Of a stretch of DNA of 64,000 bases, positions 45,287 to 54,005 are shown piece by piece. Each line of letters begins with the position of its first letter. The stretch's first letter is position 1. Under the pieces are notes generated by a model that did not search any database, was not told the DNA's origin, and saw only the letters and a program-made list of their open reading frames with translations. The DNA comes from Agromyces flavus. Its GTDB lineage: Bacteria > Actinomycetota > Actinomycetes > Actinomycetales > Microbacteriaceae. The position numbers and the translations under genes were made by a program. The DNA is taken from assembly GCF_900104685.1 (NCBI RefSeq), contig NZ_LT629755.1:1674001-1738000 (forward strand). The letters run 5' to 3'.

Positions 45287-46500
45287 CACGATCCCAGGAG
45301 GATCTGCTGGAACTGCGCCTGGTACTTCTGCTCCTCGGCGCCGGACAGGGCGCGGAAGATGTGCGCGGTCGAGAGCGTCTCCTCGTTCGGGAAGATGAGC
45401 TGGTTCTCGGCGAGCTCGGGGTCGATGGCCATGGCGGCCTCCTGTGCGCCGACCACCGGCGTGATGTAGTTCACCCACGCGGCGACCTCGGCGGCGACCT
45501 CGGGGTCGTAGTAGTAGTTGATCAGCGTCTCGGCGTTGGTCTTGCGAGGCGAGCCGATCGGGATCAGGAAGTTGTCGTTCCACAGCGTGCCGCCCGCGTC
45601 GGGAATGGCGAACTGCCACTTGTCGCCGGCCTCGGCGTTGATGACCGTGATGTCACCCGACCAGCAGATCGCGGCGAGCGTGTCCTCGCTCTTGAGGTCC
45701 TCCAGGTACGAGTTGCCCTTGATGTTGCGGATCTGGCCGTTCGCGACCTGCTCGTCGAGGACCTCGATCGCGGCGTCGTACTCGGCGTCGCCCCACTCGC
45801 CCGAGATGTCGACGCCGTTCTGGAGCATGATGAGCCCCATGGTGTCGCGCATCTCGGAGAGCACGCCGACGCGGCCCTTGAGCTCGGGGTTCCAGAGGTC
45901 CTCGACGGAGGCGAGTCCGCCGGGCACCTTCTCGACGTTCCAGCAGATGCCGGCGAAGCCACCCTGCCACGGGAGCGAGTGCTCGCGACCCGGGTCGAAG
46001 TCGGGGTTGGCGAGCGCCGGTGCGAGGTTCGCCATGTTCGGGATGTTCGCGTGGTCGAGCGGCTGGGTGTAGCCCAGCCGGATCCAGCGGGAGACCATCC
46101 AGTCGGTGAGGCACACGGTGTCGGCGCCGATGTCCTTGCCGAGCGCGAGCTGGTCCTTGACCTTGCCGTAGTAGGTGTTGTTGTCGTCGACGGCCACCTC
46201 GTAGTTGACCGCGATGCCGGTCTCCTCCTGGAAGCGGTCGAGCGTGGGGTAGTTGCCCGCGTCGTCCTCGTCGATGTAGGCGGCCCAGTTCGCCCAGTTC
46301 AGGGTCTTGTCGTTGGCCGACTCGTCGGCGGCCGCGGTCGGCTTGGCCTGTCCGCCGCCGGTGGAACACGCCGCCAGGGCGAGCGCGGACGCGCCGGCTC
46401 CGGCGCCGGCGAGGAGTCCGCGGCGAGTCATCTGCGACTGCCGGGCTCGGGCGATGAGGGCGCGGACGATGGGGTCCTGGGGAAGGGGTCGGCTGCTCAC
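45286..46500 (-). CDS. potD: Polyamine-binding lipoprotein PotD, Tat-type signal
   Basis: 404 residues from a GTG at 46500 with AGGAG 7 bases before it; an ATG 18 codons upstream lacks a site. Twin arginine 'MTRRGLLAGAGAG' (26-27) and lipobox 'LAAC' (Cys45) mark a Tat-exported lipoprotein. The mature part has 'LNWANWAAYIDEDD', 'VNYEVAVDDNNTYYGKVKD' and 'AGICWNVEKVP', typical PotD/PotF blocks. First gene of potDABC; the 160 bases upstream are the most AT-rich in the area and should hold the promoter, though no clear boxes were found. Confidence 0.92.
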   Translation of the reverse strand: MSSRPLPQDPIVRALIARARQSQMTRRGLLAGAGAGASALALAACSTGGGQAKPTAAADESANDKTLNWANWAAYIDEDDAGNYPTLDRFQEETGIAVNYEVAVDDNNTYYGKVKDQLALGKDIGADTVCLTDWMVSRWIRLGYTQPLDHANIPNMANLAPALANPDFDPGREHSLPWQGGFAGICWNVEKVPGGLASVEDLWNPELKGRVGVLSEMRDTMGLIMLQNGVDISGEWGDAEYDAAIEVLDEQVANGQIRNIKGNSYLEDLKSEDTLAAICWSGDITVINAEAGDKWQFAIPDAGGTLWNDNFLIPIGSPRKTNAETLINYYYDPEVAAEVAAWVNYITPVVGAQEAAMAIDPELAENQLIFPNEETLSTAHIFRALSGAEEQKYQAQFQQILLGS

Positions 46501-46660
46501 GAGGGCGCTCCTGTCGGTCTGCTGCGCTGTGCAGGGGTGCGAAGATGATGACACACTGCGTGGCTGAAATCACGAGTTGATGTCCGAATCGTTAATTTCT
46601 GCGAACGCTACGCACGGAATCAGTGCTCCGAATAGGGCTTCGTGCGCGGAATCCGTCGTC

Positions 46661-49624
46661 TCAGCGCGTCAACCATGCGCGTCTCGCGGGCGCATGCTCA
46701 GGATGGGCGATCCAGCACTGGGCCGTCGGATCGTCGAGCAGCGGCGGGAGCGCCGTCGCCCGCGCCAGGGAGCGGAACTCGGCGTGGCCCCCATGCACGA
46801 CGATCGTCGCTCGGGACCGTGCTGCGTGCGCGAGCGACCAGTTCGCCGCCCAATCCTCGGCATCTCCGACGATCAGGCGAATCGCATGCGACTCGGTGCC
46901 GCTCCCCGCGGCGACGGACTCGAGGGCATCCATCGCCTGCACCGCGGTCCCGGGCGTCGATCCCAGCCGGATGACCTCCGCACCGGGCAGGTGTGCTCGC
47001 AGGGCCGTCGCGTCGGCCTCGGGCGTCGCCGAGGCGACCGCCGCGATCTCGAGCCCGTCGAACGCCACCGGTTCGATCGGGTGCTCGGCGGCGTCCGGGC
47101 GAAGATCGGAATGGAGGAACTGGGCCCGCAGGCCGCGCCACTGCCCGGAGCCGGGTGGCTCATGGGCGCCCCAGTGGGTGCCCGCTCCGCCGGCGTGGAC
47201 CAGATCGGAGCGCGAGGCGTGCCGGAGGAACGCGGTCGTCGTGAATCCGTCGCGGATCCCTGCGCCCATCCCGTTCGACCTGACCGCGGACGCTGCGACC
47301 GCGACGCCCGAGCGGCGTGAGATCCGGAGCAGTTCCTCGACCCGCAGCAACGCCGCGAGGCGATACTCGTCGGGCCAGGACGCGAACCGCGTGTCGAGGT
47401 CGTCGAGGACCACCAGCGCGGGCCGTCCGGCGCCGGCGTCGATTCCGCCCGAGGCCTCGAGCGCATCCCAGACGGCGCTCCGCGAGCCCTCGACCCGAAG
47501 CACCGACGAAAGGCCATGCCTCGCCTCCACCTGCCTCGCGATCGCCGCGAGCAGGCCGGAACGGCCCGAGTGCGGCGTTCCGAGCACGATCAGGGGTCCG
47601 TCGTGCGCGGGTCGCCACGCGGCGGGCGACCGACGCTGCCGATCGGGCTCGTCGACGACGCCGAGCAGGATCGCCTCGCCGTCGTCGGCCCCCCGACCGG
47701 CGATGCCTCGAGCGCCGCTCCGTCCGTGGGCGAGCACGGCGTCGACCGTGTCGAGCGTCACCAGCTCGGGAAGCGGATCCAGCCAGGGCCGCCGCGGCGG
47801 AGCGGCTTCGGCGTGGCAGGACGCGACGGCCTCGATCGCCTCCTCGTCGGCGATGGCCGACTGGAAGCGGATCCTCCGTCCGTCGCCGCCGTCGGCGATG
47901 CCCAGGCCCGGTCGGCCGGGCTCGAGCAGTGCCGCGCCGTCGGTCCCGACGACGGCCAGGCTGTCGGCGCGCTGCAGCACCCGCAGCGAGACCCGGATCC
48001 CGCAGTTCGCCATCACCTGCTCGCGCACGACGCCGTTCGGTCGCTGGGAGGCCAGGACCAGGTGCACGCCGAGCGACCGCCCGCGGGCAGCCAGGTCGGC
48101 GATGACGTCGCCGAGTTCGGGGAATCGCTCGACCATCGCCTGGAACTCGTCGACGACCACCACGAGACGAGGCAGTTCGATGCCGTCGGGAAGCGTCGCG
48201 AGGTCGCGCGCGCCCGCCGCCCGCAGCACCAGCTCGCGATGGCGGACTTCGGCACGCAGGCTCGCGACCGCCCGTGCCGCCTGGGTGTCGTCGAGGTCGG
48301 TCACGATCCCCGTGACGTGCGGGAGCGACGCGACCGGGGCGAATGCGGCGCCGCCCTTGAAGTCCACGAGGAGGAAGGCGACCCGGTCGGGCGGATGGGC
48401 GAGCGCGAGCGACGTGATCCACGCGAGCAGGAACTCGCTCTTGCCGCTGCCGGTCGTGCCCGCGACGAGCGCGTGCGGGCCGGACGTGAGCTCGAGCTCG
48501 ACGGGGCCGTCGTCGGCGATTCCGACCACGGCCGGGAGACGCGTCCGGTCGCCCGGACGGGCCGTCGCCGGAAGGGGAAGCGACGAGAACGGCACGCGAC
48601 GAGGCAGGTCGCGATCCGGACCGGCCAATCCGGCCCGCCTGGCGGCCTGCTCGAGCCGCGCGGCCCACGCCGACGCCTCGGCGACCGCGAGCAGTTCGGG
48701 CTCCACTTCGATCGGCCGTCGAGCCGTCCGATGCAGGACGCCCGTCCGCGGGCTCGCGAGGTGCAGCACCGAGCCGATCCCCGGTGGCAGCGCGGCGGGA
48801 TCGCGAGCGACCGCGATGCGGAATGCGGCACGCTGGCGTGCGCCCGCCGCGTCCGGCCCGTCGAGCCGCGTGGTGCGGGAGGGCTCGTGGACGACGAGCG
48901 TCGGCGACGGCGGGCCACCACGGCGATGCGGGAGCACCGTCGCCCACTCCCAATCGCGATCGGGGACCTGCAGGGCGAGTTCGGCGGGACCCACGGCGTC
49001 GGCGCACTGCACGAGCACGGCTCGCGCCGCGGCCCGGGCGAGCACCGGGTCGCCGACGAACCCGATGCCGTGGCGCACGTCGACGCGGACCGGTGCGCCG
49101 TCGAGCCGTGCGGTGTCGTCGACCAGCGCGGTATCCGCGTCGTCGACCGCGACACCGTCGAGCCTGAGCTCGCTGGCCACGGGACCGCGTCCGACCACGA
49201 TCGGGGGTGGCGCGGCGTGTCGCCACATCGGCACGGCGCGATCGACCGCAGCGCGCGCGGACGGCGAGCGGCGCCAGGCGGCATCGCGCTCGGTCGCATG
49301 GCGTGCCTCGACCTCGATGCGCAGTCGCGCGATCGCGTCGGCCCGATCGGCCAGGGCGCGCCGCCGGGCGCGCGCACCGATGCGACGGGCGTCGAGCATC
49401 GTGGCGAACGCGACGACAGGACCGAGCGCCGCGAAGACGAGCGCGAACGCGGAACCAGTGATCGCCCAGATCGCGATCGCCGCCGCAACCGGCGCGGTCG
49501 AGGCGATCCACGGGAATCCGGCTCGAGCGGGCTCGGCTGCGGCGGGTGGCAGCACGAGCGTCGCCGGGCCGGCGGGGCGATCGCGATCGGGCACCGGTCC
49601 AGCGGACCATACGCCGACGTCCAC
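46661..49624 (-). CDS. FtsK/SpoIIIE (EccC/EssC-like) membrane ATPase
   Basis: About 987 residues from a GTG at 49624; the start is uncertain. Two membrane helices near 41-78 precede two P-loop domains. Domain 1: Walker A 'AGTTGSGKSEFLL' near 386, 'LVDFKGGAAFAPV', Walker B 'LVVVVDEFQAMVERFP' near 486 and 'LASQRPNGVV'. Domain 2: degenerate 'LGTPHSGRSGLL' near 681 and 'LVVLDDLDTRF' near 735. 'DFKGGA' is the mark of type VII secretion ATPases (EccC/EssC) rather than chromosome translocases. Last gene of the kinase/FN3/MoxR/DUF58 block, 71 bases after the zinc-ribbon FHA gene. No WXG100 substrate gene is in the window. Confidence 0.85.
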   Translation of the reverse strand: MDVGVWSAGPVPDRDRPAGPATLVLPPAAAEPARAGFPWIASTAPVAAAIAIWAITGSAFALVFAALGPVVAFATMLDARRIGARARRRALADRADAIARLRIEVEARHATERDAAWRRSPSARAAVDRAVPMWRHAAPPPIVVGRGPVASELRLDGVAVDDADTALVDDTARLDGAPVRVDVRHGIGFVGDPVLARAAARAVLVQCADAVGPAELALQVPDRDWEWATVLPHRRGGPPSPTLVVHEPSRTTRLDGPDAAGARQRAAFRIAVARDPAALPPGIGSVLHLASPRTGVLHRTARRPIEVEPELLAVAEASAWAARLEQAARRAGLAGPDRDLPRRVPFSSLPLPATARPGDRTRLPAVVGIADDGPVELELTSGPHALVAGTTGSGKSEFLLAWITSLALAHPPDRVAFLLVDFKGGAAFAPVASLPHVTGIVTDLDDTQAARAVASLRAEVRHRELVLRAAGARDLATLPDGIELPRLVVVVDEFQAMVERFPELGDVIADLAARGRSLGVHLVLASQRPNGVVREQVMANCGIRVSLRVLQRADSLAVVGTDGAALLEPGRPGLGIADGGDGRRIRFQSAIADEEAIEAVASCHAEAAPPRRPWLDPLPELVTLDTVDAVLAHGRSGARGIAGRGADDGEAILLGVVDEPDRQRRSPAAWRPAHDGPLIVLGTPHSGRSGLLAAIARQVEARHGLSSVLRVEGSRSAVWDALEASGGIDAGAGRPALVVLDDLDTRFASWPDEYRLAALLRVEELLRISRRSGVAVAASAVRSNGMGAGIRDGFTTTAFLRHASRSDLVHAGGAGTHWGAHEPPGSGQWRGLRAQFLHSDLRPDAAEHPIEPVAFDGLEIAAVASATPEADATALRAHLPGAEVIRLGSTPGTAVQAMDALESVAAGSGTESHAIRLIVGDAEDWAANWSLAHAARSRATIVVHGGHAEFRSLARATALPPLLDDPTAQCWIAHPEHAPARRAWLTR

Positions 49625-49694
49625 GCCCGGCGACCCGGGCGGATCCGGCGGTCCGTGCGAACCGCAGGGGGTGTTGAGGAGGGCTGGCGCGCTC

Positions 49695-50303
49695 TCAGGC
49701 GACCGTGAAGGCCTGCTCGCCGATCTCCACGCGGCTGCCCCGGGGAACCTGCACCCGCCGCCCCGGCTCGCAGCGGAGGCCGTCCTCACCCGGACGCCGG
49801 ACGACCGTGCCGTTCGACGAGAAGCGGTCGGCGACCCACAGCCCGCCATCGTGCTCGCCGAACTCGAGGTGCGTCTTCGAGACCGAAAGCCCGCGATCGA
49901 CGATCTGGACGAGATGGGCGAAGGATTCACCGGGTTGCGGCATCGGGCGTCGCCCGATCAGTCCGTCGCCCGAGACGGTGACCACCTCGCCCGTCGTGAA
50001 GGTGAGCACGAACGCGGCCACCTGGGGTGCGACGGGCGAGGGGCCGGTGGACGCCTCGCCGCCCGGAGGCTCCTGCCGCATCGGTTCGCCGGGGTTCGCC
50101 GGCACCTCCGGAACCTCGACGGGCGGGTGGTCCTGGAGCGGCACGCTGATCACGCCGCTCTCCGAGCGATGCAGCACGTACGTGTCGCCGGGTCGCGGGT
50201 CGAGGGGACGGCGCGACTCCGGCGTCGCCGAGGTGGAGCTGCCGCATTCGCCGCAGAACATGGCGCCCTCGGGCAGCTGCGCCCCGCAGATCCTGCAGTT
50301 CAC
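49695..50303 (-). CDS. FHA-domain protein with N-terminal zinc ribbon
   Basis: 202 residues, GTG start. A zinc ribbon with Cys3, Cys6, Cys17 and Cys20 is followed by a Pro-rich linker and a C-terminal FHA domain (about 110-202) with the phosphothreonine-binding residues in 'LIGRRPMP', 'GLSVSKTHLEFGEH' and 'DRFSSNGTVV'. FHA domains bind proteins phosphorylated by Ser/Thr kinases such as the one encoded at 60878. It lies between the transglutaminase-like gene and the FtsK-like gene, so it may recruit the ATPase to phosphorylated partners. Confidence 0.9.
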   Translation of the reverse strand: MNCRICGAQLPEGAMFCGECGSSTSATPESRRPLDPRPGDTYVLHRSESGVISVPLQDHPPVEVPEVPANPGEPMRQEPPGGEASTGPSPVAPQVAAFVLTFTTGEVVTVSGDGLIGRRPMPQPGESFAHLVQIVDRGLSVSKTHLEFGEHDGGLWVADRFSSNGTVVRRPGEDGLRCEPGRRVQVPRGSRVEIGEQAFTVA

Positions 50304-52626
50304 GACCCGGCTCCCTTCCGCGAGCCAGCGTACCCCCGAGGGAACCCAGCGAGATCGCGGCCCGCATCCGCTCGCGCCGGGATCGCGGCTCGGCGAGGCG
50401 CCGCTGGAGTTCCTCCACCGCCGTCCACACGCGATCGTCGTCGCCGTCGCCCGGTCCGCCGGGCGCGTAGACGGCGCGGTCGACCACGGCGGCCAGGACG
50501 AGCGGGCCGAGCCCGCCCACGGTGGCGGCCTGCTCGGCGCGCGTCGCGGTGGGCCCGATGGGATATCCGTAGTCCGCGGCCGTGTCGGTGAACTCCTCCC
50601 AGCCGCCCTCGATGCGCTCGACGGATGTCGCAGCGCGGCGCCGCAGTCGCCGGCGACGCGCCTTGGCCGCGATGATGGCGGCGAAGGGCGCCGCGAGCAG
50701 CGCCATCACGGCCAGCACGATGCCCGCGACACGGAGCACTCCGAGGAGCGCGACGAGCCAGCCGGCGGTGTCGTCGGGATCGTCACGTCCCGGGTCTGGC
50801 TCGGCGGCGAGGTCGTCGACCGGGGTCGGATCGTCGGGCGGTGGCAGCGCCGACTGCGGTCGCGAGACGATGGTCGGCTCGTCGGGCTGGCGCTCGGGGA
50901 TGTCGCGCGGTTCGGGATTCGGGTCGACCTGGATCCAAGCGCCCTCGACCGACTGCACCTCGATCCAGGCCTGGAGGTCGTCGCTGCGGAACACGTGCGT
51001 CTTCTCACCGGCCTCGGCATCGCGCGGCGGGAGGTAGCCGACGACGACGCGCGCCGGGAAGCCGATGCTTCGAGCCATCAACGCGGCGGCGACCGCGTAC
51101 TGCTCCCCGTCGCCGATCATGGGCTTGGCGGTCGCCAGCTCGGCCAGGCGGTCGAGCGCGTGCCCGGACCGGCTCGGCTCATCCTCGTCGAGGCCGTGGC
51201 TCACATAGCCCTCGCGGTGGAAGCCCTCGATGACGGCGGCGAGGCGCTCGCCCTGCGAGGCCGACGCCGGCGCCCAGTCGTCGAGCAGGCGCGAGAGCTC
51301 GTCGGGCAGCTCGGGCGCCTCGGGCAGCACCGCACCGCCGGGGCTGAGGCGGCTGAGGTCCTGGCCCACGGGCGCGGCCATGGACTCCGCCTCGAACCCG
51401 TCGCCCTCGTGGAGCCCGTCGGGGAGGCCGCCGGTCCCGGTGACGTCGTTGTAGTGGAACTCCTCCCCGAGCGACCGCGGAGTGAAGCGGATCTCCTCGA
51501 GCTGGCCGATGCCGGGCACCCACACGTCGTCGTACCCGAGCACGTCCACGTCGATCCGCACCGGCTCGCCCGGCGCGGTGGATTGGTCGAGCCGGTAGGG
51601 CAGGCGCACGAACTGGCCGGACGCGGACGAACCGCCGCCGACCGAATAGACGACCCCGTCGTACGTGTCGAGCGTCGCGATGCGGATGCCGGCGCCCTCG
51701 GGCAGGCCCGTGACCGCGAGCATCTGCTCCGATGCGACGTCAGGCGCGTACGCCGCCCGGAAGCCGGCCAGCGGGCTCACGTACTTGTCGGGCTCGAACG
51801 GCGGCTGCAGCTCGGCGCGCACCACGTCGCGCGGGCCGGGCGGCACGACGAACGCGGCAGCCGTCGCGCCGACGACGGCGACGGCGGTCAGCACGGCCGC
51901 ACTCGCGATGCGGCGTGCGTCGATGAGCACGGCGTCCACGGGACGGTCGAGCATGGCCTTGCGACGCTCGCCGATGGCGATCCGTACGAGCCACGCCACG
52001 GTCGTCAACAGGAACGCCAGGCCGGCCTCGACCGCGAGGTCGTCGTGCACTACGCCGAGCGCGATGCCGGCGACGAAGACGACGGCGGGCGGGATGGCGG
52101 CCGTCGCCGGACGGCGCGTGCGCAGCGCGATGGTCGTGGCGAGCACGGAGGCGACGAGCCCGAGCAGGAACGGCGGGACCAGCAGCGCCTGGTACGTGCC
52201 GACCGGCACGGTGATCGTGACGAGCTGCTTCCACGACAGGGCCGTGGCCGTGACGAGGTCGACGAGTCCCTCTGCGGTCGGGAGCACGCCGAGGTAGGTC
52301 TGGGTCGGGACGGCCAAGGGGACGCCGAGGACGAGGAACGACGCGGCGACGCTGCACGCCACCACCCATGAGGGCCACGCGAAGATCGCACCGAGCAGGC
52401 CGACCACGCAGCCCGCGAGGACGGATCCGACCGCGGCGGCGATGAACTGGGGATGCTCGTACACGGGCCACCACGGGATCATCGCCGCGAGGACCATCGC
52501 GGCGACGAGGACCACCGAGAGCGCGACCGAGAGGGGGTTCCGTCCGTCCAGTCCGCGCGGCCGGCGTCGCAGCAGCCGGGCCGTCGGCGCGGGGCCGCCG
52601 AAGCGCTCGTCCGAGGAGACCGTCAT
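49927..52626 (-). CDS. Transglutaminase-like membrane protein, catalytically degenerate, probable 3' frameshift
   Basis: As read, 899 residues; the true end is probably near 50301. The ATG at 52626 overlaps the DUF58 stop. About six membrane helices (30-270), an extracytoplasmic transglutaminase-fold domain (about 280-600), one more helix near 635 and a cytosolic tail. The active-site segment reads 'GDGEQYAVAAALMARSIG' near 503, where active TgpA-type enzymes have Cys before Glu-Gln, and 'LQAWIEV' near 551 where His is expected: Cys and His are both missing. After 'AISLGSLGG' the frame runs 377 bases into the next gene; one extra G in the G5 run (50333-50337) would end it in GTGA at the FHA start. 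Confidence 0.85.
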   Translation of the reverse strand: MTVSSDERFGGPAPTARLLRRRPRGLDGRNPLSVALSVVLVAAMVLAAMIPWWPVYEHPQFIAAAVGSVLAGCVVGLLGAIFAWPSWVVACSVAASFLVLGVPLAVPTQTYLGVLPTAEGLVDLVTATALSWKQLVTITVPVGTYQALLVPPFLLGLVASVLATTIALRTRRPATAAIPPAVVFVAGIALGVVHDDLAVEAGLAFLLTTVAWLVRIAIGERRKAMLDRPVDAVLIDARRIASAAVLTAVAVVGATAAAFVVPPGPRDVVRAELQPPFEPDKYVSPLAGFRAAYAPDVASEQMLAVTGLPEGAGIRIATLDTYDGVVYSVGGGSSASGQFVRLPYRLDQSTAPGEPVRIDVDVLGYDDVWVPGIGQLEEIRFTPRSLGEEFHYNDVTGTGGLPDGLHEGDGFEAESMAAPVGQDLSRLSPGGAVLPEAPELPDELSRLLDDWAPASASQGERLAAVIEGFHREGYVSHGLDEDEPSRSGHALDRLAELATAKPMIGDGEQYAVAAALMARSIGFPARVVVGYLPPRDAEAGEKTHVFRSDDLQAWIEVQSVEGAWIQVDPNPEPRDIPERQPDEPTIVSRPQSALPPPDDPTPVDDLAAEPDPGRDDPDDTAGWLVALLGVLRVAGIVLAVMALLAAPFAAIIAAKARRRRLRRRAATSVERIEGGWEEFTDTAADYGYPIGPTATRAEQAATVGGLGPLVLAAVVDRAVYAPGGPGDGDDDRVWTAVEELQRRLAEPRSRRERMRAAISLGSLGGTLARGREPGRELQDLRGAAARGRHVLRRMRQLHLGDAGVAPSPRPATRRHVRAASLGERRDQRAAPGPPARRGSGGAGEPRRTDAAGASGRRGVHRPLARRTPGGRVRAHLHDGRGGHRLGRRTDRATPDAATR

Positions 52627-54005
52627 GCGACCGACGCCGTCCTCGCCAGCATCGAGCGGAGGTCGTCCAGGTACCCGATGTCCAGCACGGAGAGTCCGCC
52701 GACCACGCGCGCACTCGCCTCGCCCTCGTCGGAGCAGCGCACCACGACGCCCTCGACGCCGAGCGGGAGGCGGGCGGCCGCCGCCCGCAGGTCCGCGAGG
52801 CTCCTCCCGGCTCCGGTGACCAGGAAGGCGAGGGACACGCCCGTGACCGTCTCGGCGGCCGCCCGGACGGTCTCGGCGAGGCCGCTCATGCGCGTATCGA
52901 CCTCGACGACGCACAGCGCATCGAGCAGCCGATCGCGCGAGGCGGTCGGCAGCTCGCGCATCGCCGCACCCCGCGCGCCGCCGGTTCCCGGTCGCGTCCG
53001 GTCGGGTCGATCCGCGCGCTCGGCGGGCCGGGCTCGCTCTGGTGCCGGCCGGGCGGCCGCGGAGGTCACGAAGCTCAGGGTCCGGGCGTCTCGGATGGCA
53101 CGGGCGCCGAGGGAGGCGGCGGTGCTCACCGCGAGCTCGAAGTCGTCGGGATCCTCGTACGCATCGGCGGCGAGATCGAGCACGACCATGAGGCGGCTCC
53201 GGCGCGTCTCCTCGAACTGGCGCACCATGAAGGTGCCCGTCTTCGCCGAGCTCCGCCAGTGGATGAATCGGCGATCGTCGCCGGGCTGGTACTCACGCAG
53301 CGCATGGAAGGCGATGTCGCTGACCGTGAGATCCCGTGTCGGCGTGCCCTCGAGGTCGCGGAGGAATCCCGTGCTGAGGGGCGAGACGGCGATCGTGCGC
53401 GGGTGCACGTGCAGCATCCGGACTTCCGACCAGACGATCTCGCGCCGCATGAGCCCGACGGGGTCGGCGCGCACGGTTCGAACCGGGCCGACCGGGATGA
53501 CACCGCGACGCGTGGTCGGCACCGCGATCCGCTCGTCGAACGCGCCTCCACGAGGCAACGCGGGGATCATCCTGGTGAGGATCCTGGTGCCGACGGGGAG
53601 CTCGAGGCGGGCGGCGGCGAATCGCCTGCGACCGGGATTGTGCGCCTCGAGGCGAGCCTCGGCCGTCTCGCCGACCGCGACCCGATCGACCGGAAGCGTG
53701 AGCTCGATGCTTCCGGCGCCGCGCCCGGCGAGCCAGGCGGAGGCGAGCGCGACGAGGAGCCCGAGCCCCCACCCGATGACGACGAGCTCACCCCAGCCCC
53801 AGCCGTACCCGACGATCAGCGCCACGACCGCCGCGAAGACGATGCCCCAGCCGAGCGGGGTCACCACGCTCCGGACCGCAGCGGTCCATCGGTCTGCGAC
53901 GGATGCCGCGGCGCGGGCGGCCACGACGGCGCGCTCGATGATCACCGCGAGCAGGCCCTCCTTCGCGGCCTCCTCGGGGATCGTCGAGCGCGTGTGGAAG
54001 GTCAC
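52623..54005 (-). CDS. DUF58 family membrane protein
   Basis: 460 residues. Two membrane helices at about 48-95 precede the DUF58 domain with 'YQPGDDRRFIHWRSSAKTG' near 240-258 followed by a von Willebrand A-like fold ('LMVVLDLAADAYEDP'). DUF58 genes almost always follow MoxR ATPase genes and precede transglutaminase-like genes; the trio is thought to work as a unit, perhaps in metal insertion or folding of an envelope complex. Overlaps both neighbours by 4 bases. Confidence 0.92.
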   Translation of the reverse strand: MTFHTRSTIPEEAAKEGLLAVIIERAVVAARAAASVADRWTAAVRSVVTPLGWGIVFAAVVALIVGYGWGWGELVVIGWGLGLLVALASAWLAGRGAGSIELTLPVDRVAVGETAEARLEAHNPGRRRFAAARLELPVGTRILTRMIPALPRGGAFDERIAVPTTRRGVIPVGPVRTVRADPVGLMRREIVWSEVRMLHVHPRTIAVSPLSTGFLRDLEGTPTRDLTVSDIAFHALREYQPGDDRRFIHWRSSAKTGTFMVRQFEETRRSRLMVVLDLAADAYEDPDDFELAVSTAASLGARAIRDARTLSFVTSAAARPAPERARPAERADRPDRTRPGTGGARGAAMRELPTASRDRLLDALCVVEVDTRMSGLAETVRAAAETVTGVSLAFLVTGAGRSLADLRAAAARLPLGVEGVVVRCSDEGEASARVVGGLSVLDIGYLDDLRSMLARTASVA

